DNA from: an uncultured Verrucomicrobia subdivision 3 bacterium
Lineage (GTDB): Bacteria > Verrucomicrobiota > Verrucomicrobiia > Limisphaerales > UBA11358
Direction of reading: 5' to 3'
Length of the DNA: 50,335 nt
NCBI GenBank assembly: GCA_903889895.1
Contig: CAISYZ010000086.1
Span: 1 to 50,335, forward strand
The position numbers were made by a program, and so were the translations under genes. The first letter of the stretch is position 1; the number at the start of each line of letters is the position of its first letter. Shown in pieces: positions 8,785 through 17,900 of this stretch. The notes beneath the pieces were generated by a model that saw only the letters and a program-made list of their open reading frames with translations, searched no databases and had not been told where the DNA came from.

Positions 8785-9836
8785 GGCCCGACGTTCACGC
8801 CGACGCCGACACTTTGCGTGGAACCGCCGGCGCGCAGGCCTTCGTTGGCCGCGATGGTGCGCACGAAGGTTTGCAAGATTAGATGCCCAGCCTTCTCAAG
8901 CATTTCCAGCGGCTCGTCGGGCACATAGACGATGTCGCGCGGTTGCAGGCGCACTTCCCTGGTCTTGCCCTTGAGGATGTCCTGCCAGTTTACCACCGTG
9001 TAATGCGGATCGGTAAGCGAACCGCGCACGATCACCACCTGGCGCGGAAACGCATCTGGCAGCAGCCCGCCTGCCGTGGCGATGGCCGAACTTAAGGTAA
9101 CCTGGTCCTTGAAGATCACCGCGCGCGGCTGGTTCACCGCGCCGAGAACGTAAACTTCCGTCTCTGAGGCCGACGGCAGGAATACAAAATCATCTGGTTC
9201 CAGATAGATGTTCTGCGACATGTCGCCGTCATAGATGAGCCGGTCAAAATCCACCGGCAGAAATTTTCCGCCGCGCATCACGAAACTGTGGTGCAGGTCG
9301 GCCAGTTCCTCCGTCGTGCCGGTGAATGCCGACGTAGCCAACCCGCCCGCGCGGCTGATGCTCTCTAGAAGCGTAGTCGGTGCATTGAGCGAGTAGATGC
9401 CCGGCGTAACTACCCGTCCCAACATCCACACGCGGCGGCTGTAAACCTCCCGCAGCGTCACCGACACGCGCGGGTGGTTCACATATTTTTCCATCTCATG
9501 GGCCAGCAAATCACGCGCCTGCCGAAGCGTCAGCCCCCAAACATCGAGGCCGGGGAGCAGTTCGAAATAAATTTTCCCATCGGGTCCGACCAGAGCAGGC
9601 GTCGGTGGCTCGCTGCTGCCAAGCAGGTCAATTTCAAGTTTGTCCCCGGGACCGAGGCGAAATTCATTGGTCGAGGGCCGCAGCCAGGCTGGGTCAGTCG
9701 GGCTGGCGGATGGGTTGCCTTCCTGCAACGTCTCTTGGTGCGGATCAAATTTTGGTCCGTGACCAATATTTTTGCAGCCGGCCATAACCATTAGTCCGGC
9801 AACGAGAAAAAACAATTGAAGGCACGGGCGGTTCAT
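8781..9836 (-). CDS. Wza-type polysaccharide export lipoprotein (OPX)
   Basis: A 351-residue outer-membrane export protein. It has a lipoprotein signal peptide with lipobox VMAGC (Cys21), a Poly_export domain (segments RLGPGDKLEIDLLG and LVGPDGKIYFELLPGLDV) and two SLBB repeats (RRVWMLGRVVTPGIYSL and EVYVLGAVNQPRAVIF). Such proteins form the periplasmic and outer-membrane exit channel for capsule or exopolysaccharide. The longer frame to 9854 starts with TTG, so the ATG at 9836 is used; it is 18 bases after the Wzc-Wza fusion. That fusion carries a second, homologous OPX domain, so the locus encodes two. Confidence 0.92.
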   Translation of the reverse strand: MNRPCLQLFFLVAGLMVMAGCKNIGHGPKFDPHQETLQEGNPSASPTDPAWLRPSTNEFRLGPGDKLEIDLLGSSEPPTPALVGPDGKIYFELLPGLDVWGLTLRQARDLLAHEMEKYVNHPRVSVTLREVYSRRVWMLGRVVTPGIYSLNAPTTLLESISRAGGLATSAFTGTTEELADLHHSFVMRGGKFLPVDFDRLIYDGDMSQNIYLEPDDFVFLPSASETEVYVLGAVNQPRAVIFKDQVTLSSAIATAGGLLPDAFPRQVVIVRGSLTDPHYTVVNWQDILKGKTREVRLQPRDIVYVPDEPLEMLEKAGHLILQTFVRTIAANEGLRAGGSTQSVGVGVNVGP

Positions 9837-9854
9837 TTGTGGTGGTGGCAGCAA

Positions 9855-12800
9855 TCAATTGGAAATCAATGGACGGACGTGGTTGTTCACCCACGCGGAC
9901 GTCATGGACTGGACAAAGGCATTGATCGCCATTTGCAGCAGGTCAGTGCCTTCCTGCCACGGTTTTTCGGAGATGTAAATGATGTCCTTCGGCTTGAGCA
10001 AAAAATCCTTTTCTTTGCCGGTCAGGATGGCACCGACATTGACGACGAATGTCTGCGGTTTATCCAGCGCCCCCCGCACCACCAGCACGCGCTGCTTGAA
10101 CGCCGTCGGCAGAAATCCGCCACGCACCGTAAGCACGCCCATCAGTGTGTTTTCCGAGGTCAACCCCAGCGGTCCGGGACTGGCAACCGCTCCCAGCACA
10201 TAAACCTCATTCACCGTGCCGGATGGAAAATAAATGTAGTCGCCCGGCTCAATCAAAATATTCTGGCTCAAGTCACCGTGGTTGAACAGCCGGTCAAAAT
10301 CCACCGGCAGCCGTTTGCCATCACGGACAATAAAAGCCCGCGCCATGTCGGCCAGTTCAACCGTGTTGTGCTCAAACAATCCCGACGCGATGCCACGCGC
10401 CCGCGCCACCGCCTCAATAATCGTCAGCGGTCGGTCAAGCGAATAGGCGCCGCGGTCCACCACCGCGCCAAGCACAAAATATTTTTTACTATGCCATTCC
10501 ACCGGCGTCACCATGGTGCGCGCGTTGCGGTAATACTTGGACAACTCTTCGTCCAATCGGGCCCGCATTTCATCCACCGTCAGCCCCTCCACCAGCACGC
10601 TCTGTGCTTCCATGAAACTGATACGCCCGTCCGGCCCGATCGGCACATAGGCGCGCGGCGAATCTGTTCTTCCGTAAATTCGCAGATTGAAAATGTCGCC
10701 CGCGCCGACCGTAAATTTTTGCTGCCACGCCGCAAAATTCGGTTTAAGCGATGAATAAGAAATGTCCCCACCATAAACATCGTTGGTCGCCGCCGGCGCG
10801 GCGGACGGCAGCCAGCACGCCAACATCAATGCAGCTAGACCGAAATGGCCAAGGAATCCCAACCGCGAAAAGGCCGCCGGCTCGCGGTTCAAAACCGCCG
10901 CCGCCAGCGCGATCTCGCCGGCCTCGACGGTTTTAAGCGTTTGTGCAAATTCTGCCTGCTGCGATTCGCCGCTGGCTGCGACCCAGATTACCACCGGCAT
11001 CAATTCCGCCGCCAGCACCGCGTCCAGACTGGTCATTGCCGGGAGTTCGATGAGCAGCACGAGCGCGGGAATTTGCTGCCACGCCTCGGCAGCACTCTGC
11101 CAACGCGCGCGGTTTTGCAAAGACCATTTCCACGCGGCATCGTGGTGCAATTCCAGTGGCGCCCCCGGCTGCTCCCGGAGATGGCGCGCCACCAGTTCCG
11201 GTGACGCCAAGGCATCCGCGAGCGGCAGCGTTTTAATTTCCCCACCGCCCGCCGGCGCGTTGGTCACCATCACCAGCGGCAGCCGGCGTTCATGCGCCGC
11301 GTCACGCAGTAGGCGGATGACGGTAGATTTGCCCTCGCCCGGTTTCGCTGAGGTGAATGCGAGCGTCACGCGTGGTTCGCTTTTAAGTTTTAACTGTCGC
11401 AGCAGTTGCGACCACGCGCGGAAACGCCATTGCGCCAAGTCCGCTGCCGAAAGATGTGACGTGTCAGGCAAGCGCACGGCGACGGCCGTGCCGGTCGCGC
11501 GTTTCAAATCGCCCGCGGAAACGATGCGCATGTCCATCAGTTCGTAACCACAAATAATGACCAGCATCCCGCCCACGCCGACAATGAGCGCGCCGACGCA
11601 GGCGAGGATGATTTTTTTCCAGCGGCTGCTGGTTTCCACCGTGTCCTCCGTCGCCTTGGCGAAGAGCCGGTAAAGACCGGGCGGATTGTCCTCATAAATC
11701 TGCGCCTCGTGCTGGCGTCCGGCGAGCAGGTCGCGCACCATTTGCAACGTCTGTTGCCGCGCGGCGATCTGCGCGTAACGTTGATTTGTTTCCGGCACGC
11801 TCTTGAGCTTTTCCTGAATGCGCGCATGTAATCCTTCCAACTGCGCGAGCCGTTTCGTCAAGCCTTCCTGCTGGCCGCGCAAATCCAGTAACTGGACGTA
11901 AAGCTCGTTGGCCACAGTATTGTCGGTGTAGCGGAAATTGCTGACGGCATTGCTGCCGGCAGCCACCGTGTCGGCCAATTGCTTTTCCAGCGCCGCCACC
12001 TTGTCGAGCGCGTCCTTGATGACGGGATTTTCGTCCGTGTAGGTGATGCGCAGCGACGCCAGTTCCTCGCGCGCCTTGCCGAGTTCCATCGCCACGGGAC
12101 TTTGCCGGCCGAGTTCGTGTTCAACGCTGCTGATGCGAAAATCCACCGTCTTGGATTCGGCGCGCGCCGTTTCCAACTGCAGATCGAGGTCTGCTACCTC
12201 GCGCATGTAAGCCTCCACTTCGCGGTCGGCGCCGTAAAATTCCGTGTCGCGCGTGAACTCACTCAACTCCTTGTTGACCGCGTCCAGTTCAGCGTCGGTC
12301 TGTTTGATCTGCTCGTTTAAAAACTTGTGCAACTCGGACGCCTCGTCAGATTGCATCTGCGCGGTGAGCTTGACGACTTCGTCCGCATAGAGGTTCACGA
12401 GGTCGGCCGTGGCCTGCTCACTGCCCACGCCTTTGAGCGTAACAGTGATGAGGTCGGTGTCGCGCTCCGGCTTGATGGTGAGTCGGCTCAGCAATTCCCG
12501 GCCGGTCATGCCCGGTCGCGCCAGCCCGCCGATACGGTCGAGCAATTTCGGCGATTGCATCACGCTCACAATCGTCGCCACCGTGACCTGACGCGGCTTG
12601 AACGCGTCTCCGAGCTGCGATGCGCGGATTGTCGTGCTGACTTCGCGGCGGATTAACTGCACGGTGACTTCGTAACCTGTCTTGAATTTGAAAAGCCCCA
12701 GACCCACCGCCGGCAATAACAAAGCCAGCGCCGCCACCGGCAACCATTTCCAATGTTTTATCACAGCGGCGATGAGGCGCACTGGATCGAACGGCAGCGT

Positions 12801-12968
12801 CAGGCCGCCACCCGTTGCGGCAGGCGGTGAAGTTGGCGCGCCCGTCGCCGCTGCCGGGCGCATTGTCACTGGCGCGGTGTTAGTGAGCGGTTCGCCGGCA
12901 ACGGCAGGGCCGGTTTGCTCGCGTTTTTGCTGCACGGCGGCGACACTGAATGGTTTGGGTTCGCTCAT
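9855..12968 (-). CDS. Wzc-like co-polymerase/ATPase fused to a second Wza-like export domain
   Basis: An exceptional 1037-residue protein in one uninterrupted frame. A Pro/Ala-rich cytoplasmic tail is followed by TM1 (about 75-95), a long periplasmic coiled-coil of the chain-length-determinant type (about 205-415), TM2 (452-475), and a P-loop domain like the BY-kinase of Wzc with Walker A SAKPGEGKST (540-549). The Walker B region (LLIELPAM, about 638-645) is degenerate and no Tyr cluster is seen, so kinase activity is doubtful. A third hydrophobic segment (704-727) looks like a signal peptide with an APAA cleavage-like end, and leads into Poly_export (about 748-820) and two SLBB repeats (from 826 and 920). 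The inner-membrane co-polymerase and the export channel are normally separate. TTG codons near residue 693-703 could also start the last part separately. It overlaps the ATPase gene before it by 4 bases. Confidence 0.9.
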   Translation of the reverse strand: MSEPKPFSVAAVQQKREQTGPAVAGEPLTNTAPVTMRPAAATGAPTSPPAATGGGLTLPFDPVRLIAAVIKHWKWLPVAALALLLPAVGLGLFKFKTGYEVTVQLIRREVSTTIRASQLGDAFKPRQVTVATIVSVMQSPKLLDRIGGLARPGMTGRELLSRLTIKPERDTDLITVTLKGVGSEQATADLVNLYADEVVKLTAQMQSDEASELHKFLNEQIKQTDAELDAVNKELSEFTRDTEFYGADREVEAYMREVADLDLQLETARAESKTVDFRISSVEHELGRQSPVAMELGKAREELASLRITYTDENPVIKDALDKVAALEKQLADTVAAGSNAVSNFRYTDNTVANELYVQLLDLRGQQEGLTKRLAQLEGLHARIQEKLKSVPETNQRYAQIAARQQTLQMVRDLLAGRQHEAQIYEDNPPGLYRLFAKATEDTVETSSRWKKIILACVGALIVGVGGMLVIICGYELMDMRIVSAGDLKRATGTAVAVRLPDTSHLSAADLAQWRFRAWSQLLRQLKLKSEPRVTLAFTSAKPGEGKSTVIRLLRDAAHERRLPLVMVTNAPAGGGEIKTLPLADALASPELVARHLREQPGAPLELHHDAAWKWSLQNRARWQSAAEAWQQIPALVLLIELPAMTSLDAVLAAELMPVVIWVAASGESQQAEFAQTLKTVEAGEIALAAAVLNREPAAFSRLGFLGHFGLAALMLACWLPSAAPAATNDVYGGDISYSSLKPNFAAWQQKFTVGAGDIFNLRIYGRTDSPRAYVPIGPDGRISFMEAQSVLVEGLTVDEMRARLDEELSKYYRNARTMVTPVEWHSKKYFVLGAVVDRGAYSLDRPLTIIEAVARARGIASGLFEHNTVELADMARAFIVRDGKRLPVDFDRLFNHGDLSQNILIEPGDYIYFPSGTVNEVYVLGAVASPGPLGLTSENTLMGVLTVRGGFLPTAFKQRVLVVRGALDKPQTFVVNVGAILTGKEKDFLLKPKDIIYISEKPWQEGTDLLQMAINAFVQSMTSAWVNNHVRPLISN

Positions 12969-13795
12969 GCGGGCAAGGCTAGATGACGCTGCAAATCGGC
13001 GACAACCGCCGCGATATCGGGCGCATCCACTTTCGCGGCTTCATTTACCCATGCGTGTTCGAGCGCGAGTTTGGCGAGGCGGTTGACCTCGCGCGGAACT
13101 CCCTGTGTGGCGTTGAACAGCGTCGCGGCGGCGGTGGGGGTGAAAATCTTTCCGGTCGCGTGACCGGCGGCGCGCAGGCGGTGACGGAGATAATTTTCCA
13201 AGTCGTCCACGCGCAGCGGCTTCAGGTGAAAGCGCAGGCTGACGCGCTGGTTGATGGCCGCATCGCCCACGATCATCTTGCGCAACTCCGGCTGGCCGAT
13301 GAGCACCAAGGTGAGAAAGGACGAGCCGCCACCATTGCAGTTCGTGAGCCAGCGCAGTTCGTGGATAGTCTCCGGCGTCATATCCTGCGCCTCATCCATA
13401 AGGAGCACGAGATGACGTCCGTTGCCGGCGACTTTGCGCGCGAGCCGGTCAAACATTTCACAGCGCGCGAGTTTGCCCTCGCCATTCAAGTGGATTTGCG
13501 GGTCAAGCCGGCGGAGGATCGAGCCGAGCAATTCTTCAAGTGGAAAGCCGGAATTTTCCACGGTGACAACGTGGAAGCGCGCTGCGTCAATCCGGCCGGT
13601 AAACACCGCGCGGGTCAAAGTTTTACCACTGCCTATTTCGCCGGTGAGCAGGCCGATGTTCATGGTCGTCTCGCTAACGAGGTAGAGCAGCCGGCTCAAC
13701 GCCTCCTCGTGCTCCGGTCCGGCGTAAAAGAAACGCGTGTCCCACGTCGCTTCAAAAGGACGTTCGCGTAAGTTCCAATGCCGCAACAAATCCAT
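12965..13795 (-). CDS. ExeA/GspA-like AAA ATPase of a polysaccharide locus
   Basis: A 276-residue AAA ATPase beginning with the characteristic HWNLRERPFEATWD segment and the FFYAGPEHEEAL element, as in ExeA and the ATPases associated with XrtA/PEP-CTERM polysaccharide clusters. Walker A is GEIGSGKT (52-59), Walker B LLMDEAQDM (131-139). A C-terminal lid follows. Members of this group lie next to Wzc-like genes and are thought to help assembly of envelope export machinery. No exosortase gene is visible in the window. The stop overlaps the fusion gene start (ATGA). Confidence 0.88.
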   Translation of the reverse strand: MDLLRHWNLRERPFEATWDTRFFYAGPEHEEALSRLLYLVSETTMNIGLLTGEIGSGKTLTRAVFTGRIDAARFHVVTVENSGFPLEELLGSILRRLDPQIHLNGEGKLARCEMFDRLARKVAGNGRHLVLLMDEAQDMTPETIHELRWLTNCNGGGSSFLTLVLIGQPELRKMIVGDAAINQRVSLRFHLKPLRVDDLENYLRHRLRAAGHATGKIFTPTAAATLFNATQGVPREVNRLAKLALEHAWVNEAAKVDAPDIAAVVADLQRHLALPA

Positions 13796-13828
13796 GTTTA
13801 AAGAATCATCAAGTTGGCCGCACGGAAT

Positions 13829-14977
13829 TTAGCAGTTCCCGTGCCGCCGCGCCCGCTCGTAAATTGCCAATGTTTGCGCGGCGTTTTCATGCCAGTCGAA
13901 GCGGCGCGCATTGGCGAAGCCTTTCACGCGCCAGTTCTCGCGCTCATTCGCGCTGCCGGACATTTTCGCCAGCGCGCCGGCGATGTTCGTGACGTTCTCC
14001 GGATCAATCGTCAACGCGGCTTCCGCAACCACTTCGCGCAGCGAACCGCGCGTTGAGCTGATGACCGGCACGCCACAAGCCATCGCTTCAATCGGCGGGA
14101 AACCGAAACCCTCGAACAGCGACGGATAAATGAAAACGTCCGTGGCGTGGTAAAGCTCCGGCAGCGTGGCATCAGAAACAAAACCCAGAAACCGGATGTC
14201 GGCGGCGAACGGCGAGTTTTTGGCGGCGGCATAAATCGCCTCCGCGCCGTGCCAGTCGCTGCCGCCGAGCGCGAGCAGCCAGTCGGATTTCGTCTGCGCT
14301 TTGAATTGGTTGAACGCTTCGATAAGCCGGACGTGATTTTTCCCCGGATGTTCCAGCCGCGAAACAAAAAGGAAAAAAGGACGTTCAAGCTGCCACTTTT
14401 CCAACGCCGACTTTTTGGCGGCAGCAACCTCTCCGGGCTGGAAACGCCGGTGATCAATACCGTTCCAAACCACATTCACACGATCACGACCCAGCCCAAA
14501 AAAAGTTTGCAGATCGCGGGCTGTGTTTTCGCTGACGGCGATGACCGAATCCTGCCGCCGGGCGAGGCGCTTGACGATGACCCGCCCGTAAAGCATCCGC
14601 TTCCAGTCATATTTGCCCGTGATGTGAAACGGTGCGAGGTCGTGAATCGTCGCCACCAGCGGACAGGGCGAGCGCCATAGCATGCGGCGATAGCTGGGGA
14701 TGTGCAGCACATCTAAACTTAGTTTTTTCGCCAGCGTCGGCAATTCGGTCTGGTGCCAGAACACATTTTTCACCGCCGGCCGGAATTTTTCGGCGACGGG
14801 AATAAAATTCATTTTGCCCTTGGCAAAATCAAACAGCGGCAAATCTTCTTCAAGGATGAAAAGATTGAATTCATGTTTATCCGTGTGCGGCAGCAGCGCG
14901 CGTAGCAGGGCAAAAACATACTGGGCCACTCCGGTCTTGCCGCGCTGGATGACGGAGGTGGAAAAGCCGATTTTCAT
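13829..14977 (-). CDS. glycosyltransferase family 4
   Basis: A 382-residue GT-B glycosyltransferase. The N-terminal half has the GKTGVAQYVFALLRAL donor/acceptor fold start; the C-terminal GT4 part has VSRLEHPGKN, LGGSDWHGAE and the EX7E-type region in YPSLFEGFGFPPIEAMACGVPV. It would add a sugar from an NDP-sugar to the lipid-linked repeat unit at the inner face of the membrane. The start overlaps the stop of the GT26-STAS gene by 4 bases; the next gene begins 33 bases downstream. Sugar specificity cannot be read from sequence. Confidence 0.9.
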   Translation of the reverse strand: MKIGFSTSVIQRGKTGVAQYVFALLRALLPHTDKHEFNLFILEEDLPLFDFAKGKMNFIPVAEKFRPAVKNVFWHQTELPTLAKKLSLDVLHIPSYRRMLWRSPCPLVATIHDLAPFHITGKYDWKRMLYGRVIVKRLARRQDSVIAVSENTARDLQTFFGLGRDRVNVVWNGIDHRRFQPGEVAAAKKSALEKWQLERPFFLFVSRLEHPGKNHVRLIEAFNQFKAQTKSDWLLALGGSDWHGAEAIYAAAKNSPFAADIRFLGFVSDATLPELYHATDVFIYPSLFEGFGFPPIEAMACGVPVISSTRGSLREVVAEAALTIDPENVTNIAGALAKMSGSANERENWRVKGFANARRFDWHENAAQTLAIYERARRHGNC

Positions 14978-16452
14978 TTGCTTGCGGCAAGCAGATATTC
15001 CTCCAGCCTCGTGTGGCGGAGAACGTTGCGAACGGATGCGGACGGATTGCGAAACTGGAGCGTGATGCCGCGCCGCGTGAGGTTCTTCTTGAGCCGCAAC
15101 ATCAGGCCGATACCCGTGCTGTCCACAAACGTCAGGCGCGACAGGTCAACCATCACGGTCATGCCGGGCGTCGCCTGAGTCAGCTCCGAGTCGGTGTGCG
15201 CGCCCAGTTCCACGGCGTTAAGCGCAGTGACTTCGCCGGTCCAGTTGATGCACAGCTCGTTTTGCTGCACATCGCTGGTGACAACCGGCGCGTTGGCCGT
15301 GCTTTCGGTAAGGAAACGCGCGCCGGACACGCTCGCCTGAATTGAAAAAAATTCGTCCAGCTTCATCAGTCGCAAGGTGGACTCGATATGCGGCTTCGGC
15401 GCGACAAGAAAAAAATGGTGGCCCAGCTCACGCGCACGCTTGCGCAGGCGGATGAGCGAGCCGATGCCGGTGCTGTCAGCAAAACCCGTTTCACTCAAGT
15501 CAAACATGACGTGTCCGTTTTCCACCGCCCGCGTCCATTCGTCACGCGCCGCCTCCGCCTCAGTCGCGCCCAACCGGCCGGGCGCGCGGATGACAAAATT
15601 TCCGAACGGATCGGGCATCACATTCGCCGCCGGGCCGGGCGGGGAAGTTTTTTTGGTGCGAAGCTGCCACCATTGAACCACGATGGCCCGACTGAACATC
15701 AGCAAGTCCTTGGCGTAACGACCAATTAGCCGGCGAGGTTCCTGCAACATCCGAAAAATCCATTCCGTGCCAGATTTTTGCATCCACACCGGCGCGCGTT
15801 TGAACGTGCCGGCGAGAAAATCAATCGTCGCGCCCACGCCGACCGTGAACGGCACGCCGGCCTCTCGATAGTGCATGTTGATCCATTTTTCCTGTTTCGG
15901 GCAGCCAAACGCGACGAGCAAAATGTCCGGCTTCGCCTCGTTGATACGATGCAGGATGTCGGTATGATCCATTTCCAGCAGCGGCTTGAACGGGGGCGAA
16001 TAGGCGCCGACCAGTTGCAGCTTGGGATGTTTCGCGCGGGTTTTTTCGGCAGCGATGGCGACACTTTGTTCGGAACCGCCAAGGAAAAATACTTTCCAAC
16101 CCTTTTGCTCCGAAAGCGCGAGCAGTTGCGGAATCATGCCCGAGCCGGTCACGCGTTCCGGCAACGGGTTGCCGAGGAATTTTGACGCCCACACAATCGG
16201 CATCCCGTCTGCCAGCACCAGATGCGCGTCGAATAAAATCCGGCGCAACTCGACATCCTCCATCGCCTGCACCACGAAATCCACATTGGCCGTGGCGGCA
16301 TAATGCGGCCGCCGTGACTGAATCATTTCGCCGATGACGTTCAGCGTCTCGGCCGTCGTGACATCGTCAAACGGCACGCCCAAAATCGCAATGGGCGCGC
16401 GATCAGGTGGTTTGGCCAGCGGTATCTGCATCAGTTGGTGAACTTTTAACAT
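14974..16452 (-). CDS. WecG/TagA/CpsF glycosyltransferase (GT26) fused to two STAS domains
   Basis: A glycosyltransferase with an unusual regulatory tail. Counting from the longest frame (TTG at 16476), residues 28-270 are a full GT26 domain: ATANVDF, LADGMPIVWASKFLG, ERVTGSG, AFGCPKQEKWI and VGVGATIDFLAGT are all present; the TagA-type aromatic/basic membrane-contact tail (about 240-272) follows. After a Pro-rich linker come two STAS domains, about 285-385 with FADSTGIGS (332-340) and about 400-500 with FVDSTGIGL (450-458). Both keep the DST phospho-acceptor loop of anti-sigma-factor antagonists. GT26 adds N-acetylmannosaminuronate-like sugars to undecaprenyl-PP-linked sugar. STAS domains suggest control by a partner-switching kinase and phosphatase, which are encoded 10 kb away in the same locus. 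ATG at 16452 is preferred, 16431 is an alternative. Confidence 0.92.
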   Translation of the reverse strand: MLKVHQLMQIPLAKPPDRAPIAILGVPFDDVTTAETLNVIGEMIQSRRPHYAATANVDFVVQAMEDVELRRILFDAHLVLADGMPIVWASKFLGNPLPERVTGSGMIPQLLALSEQKGWKVFFLGGSEQSVAIAAEKTRAKHPKLQLVGAYSPPFKPLLEMDHTDILHRINEAKPDILLVAFGCPKQEKWINMHYREAGVPFTVGVGATIDFLAGTFKRAPVWMQKSGTEWIFRMLQEPRRLIGRYAKDLLMFSRAIVVQWWQLRTKKTSPPGPAANVMPDPFGNFVIRAPGRLGATEAEAARDEWTRAVENGHVMFDLSETGFADSTGIGSLIRLRKRARELGHHFFLVAPKPHIESTLRLMKLDEFFSIQASVSGARFLTESTANAPVVTSDVQQNELCINWTGEVTALNAVELGAHTDSELTQATPGMTVMVDLSRLTFVDSTGIGLMLRLKKNLTRRGITLQFRNPSASVRNVLRHTRLEEYLLAASK

Positions 16453-16508
16453 TGTTAGGCCAAAAGTCCAAGCCAAGAAAATTCGTTTCTCCGCAAATAA
16501 ATTTCATT
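16453..16508. promoter_or_regulatory. divergent promoter region between GT26-STAS and wzy-like genes
   Basis: Only 56 bases separate the divergent start codons, so the promoters for the export operon (minus) and the polymerase pair (plus) must overlap each other or the coding starts. No clear -35/-10 pair or sigma-54 element was found by eye. Confidence 0.35.
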
Positions 16509-17900
16509 ATGCTGGCGGCGTTGACATCTGTTGACTTCATCAAGCTAGTAATTGTCGTCCCGCTGTTTTTCCTGCTGGCGCCCGCCGCCGGCATGTTCCT
16601 GAAAGACCGGCCCGGCTGGCAGCGAGTCATCTTCGGCCTGATGTGTTTCATGACCCTCAACGGCCTGTTCGGCCCCGGCAATTGGGGACTAACGCTTGGC
16701 TCCATCGAAAGCTACCGCGGCCACACCAAGGGCTATCATTTTTATTTTAATCACGCGCTGGCCATCGCGCTCATTGTCGCAAAATGGCGCGAGGACAGAA
16801 AGTCTTTCCGCTGGCTGCCGCCGGGAATCGGGTTATTCCTGCTTTATTGCGGGGTGTCATTGCTTTCCATCGGCGGCGCGGAGGACAGAAACCTAGCCTA
16901 CATGGCTGCACACAAAACAATCTTTGCGTCGGTGCTGATGATTGCCACGTTCAACACGCTGCGCACGGCGGAAGATTTCAAATTTTTCCTCCGCGTCATG
17001 GTATGGACGATGACGTGGGAGCTATTCGTCTGCCTAAAGATGAAATACCTCGGTCACATGTATCAAATCCACGGCACGTTCGAGCACCAGAATCCGCTGG
17101 CGATGTATGCCGTGATGATCGCGATGGTGTTTCTCGCCGTCGGTCTCGGCCCGCATTTCAAAGGCGCGAACTGGATTATGTTCGCCTTCATCATCTGCGC
17201 CATCATCATTGAATGCACACTCTCGCGCGGCGCATTGGCGATGTTTGCCGCTGGCACGATTCTCACCGTGGGCTTGAGCCTAGCCGAAAAAATCACGACG
17301 CGCCGGCTGGTCACCACGGCAACGATGGCCGTCGTCGGCGCCATCGGTTTGGTGCTCGTGCTTGATACCATCATCTCGCGCTTTCATGACAAGGGCAATC
17401 AGGCCTCCGGTGAACTCCGGGAAGTGATGAAAGACTGCTGCCGCGCGATGGTGCAGGATAAGCCGCTTGGCATCGGCTGGAACAACTACGCACTCCTCAT
17501 CAATTATCCGTATCCCTACGCCGAGATTTACTACGACTGGGATCGCAGCCGCGGGATGAAGCCGAATTACGAGGTCGCCAACGGCGTCGTCGAAAGCCAC
17601 TATTATCTGCTCATCGCGGAAAACGGCTACATCGGGCTCTACGCCTGGCTGCTGGTGATATTCGTCGGCCTCTGGCGGAACCTTCGCGCGGTCTTTTTCT
17701 TTGAACACTCATTCGTGCGCGTGTTAAGCCTCGGCATTTTCATGGGTTGCGCGCTCAATTACGCGCAGAGCACACTGGAGCGCGTCCTTGTCCAACCACG
17801 GAATCTCATGCTCTGGCTCATCCTCTTGGGCATCACCGCGCGCATCGAAGTCATGCGCCGCGAAGCCAAGAAACAAAAACACACCGACCAATTGAAATGA
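16509..17900 (+). CDS. O-antigen ligase/polymerase-like membrane protein (Wzy family)
   Basis: A 463-residue integral membrane protein with about 10-12 hydrophobic segments and a large periplasmic loop (about residues 290-380) rich in Tyr, Asp and Arg, as in Wzy and WaaL. The segment GTFEHQNPLAMYAV is characteristic of the exopolysaccharide-type Wzy_C family. It would polymerise lipid-linked repeat units on the periplasmic face. The frame is open from 16407, but the ATG at 16509 begins directly before the first TM segment and leaves the divergent promoter free. It is the only polymerase candidate in the locus; the stop overlaps the next start (ATGA). Confidence 0.88.
   Translation: MLAALTSVDFIKLVIVVPLFFLLAPAAGMFLKDRPGWQRVIFGLMCFMTLNGLFGPGNWGLTLGSIESYRGHTKGYHFYFNHALAIALIVAKWREDRKSFRWLPPGIGLFLLYCGVSLLSIGGAEDRNLAYMAAHKTIFASVLMIATFNTLRTAEDFKFFLRVMVWTMTWELFVCLKMKYLGHMYQIHGTFEHQNPLAMYAVMIAMVFLAVGLGPHFKGANWIMFAFIICAIIIECTLSRGALAMFAAGTILTVGLSLAEKITTRRLVTTATMAVVGAIGLVLVLDTIISRFHDKGNQASGELREVMKDCCRAMVQDKPLGIGWNNYALLINYPYPYAEIYYDWDRSRGMKPNYEVANGVVESHYYLLIAENGYIGLYAWLLVIFVGLWRNLRAVFFFEHSFVRVLSLGIFMGCALNYAQSTLERVLVQPRNLMLWLILLGITARIEVMRREAKKQKHTDQLK

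Noticed and set aside
9816..10754. Plus-strand frame of 312 codons opposite the Wzc-Wza fusion
   Set aside because: Antisense to a well-supported gene, His/Arg/Gln-rich and without domain features.
10790..10880. Possible frameshift joining two separate genes in the Wzc-Wza fusion
   Set aside because: The frame is continuous, the joint is a plausible transmembrane segment with no frame ambiguity visible; kept as a check in the findings rather than called an error.
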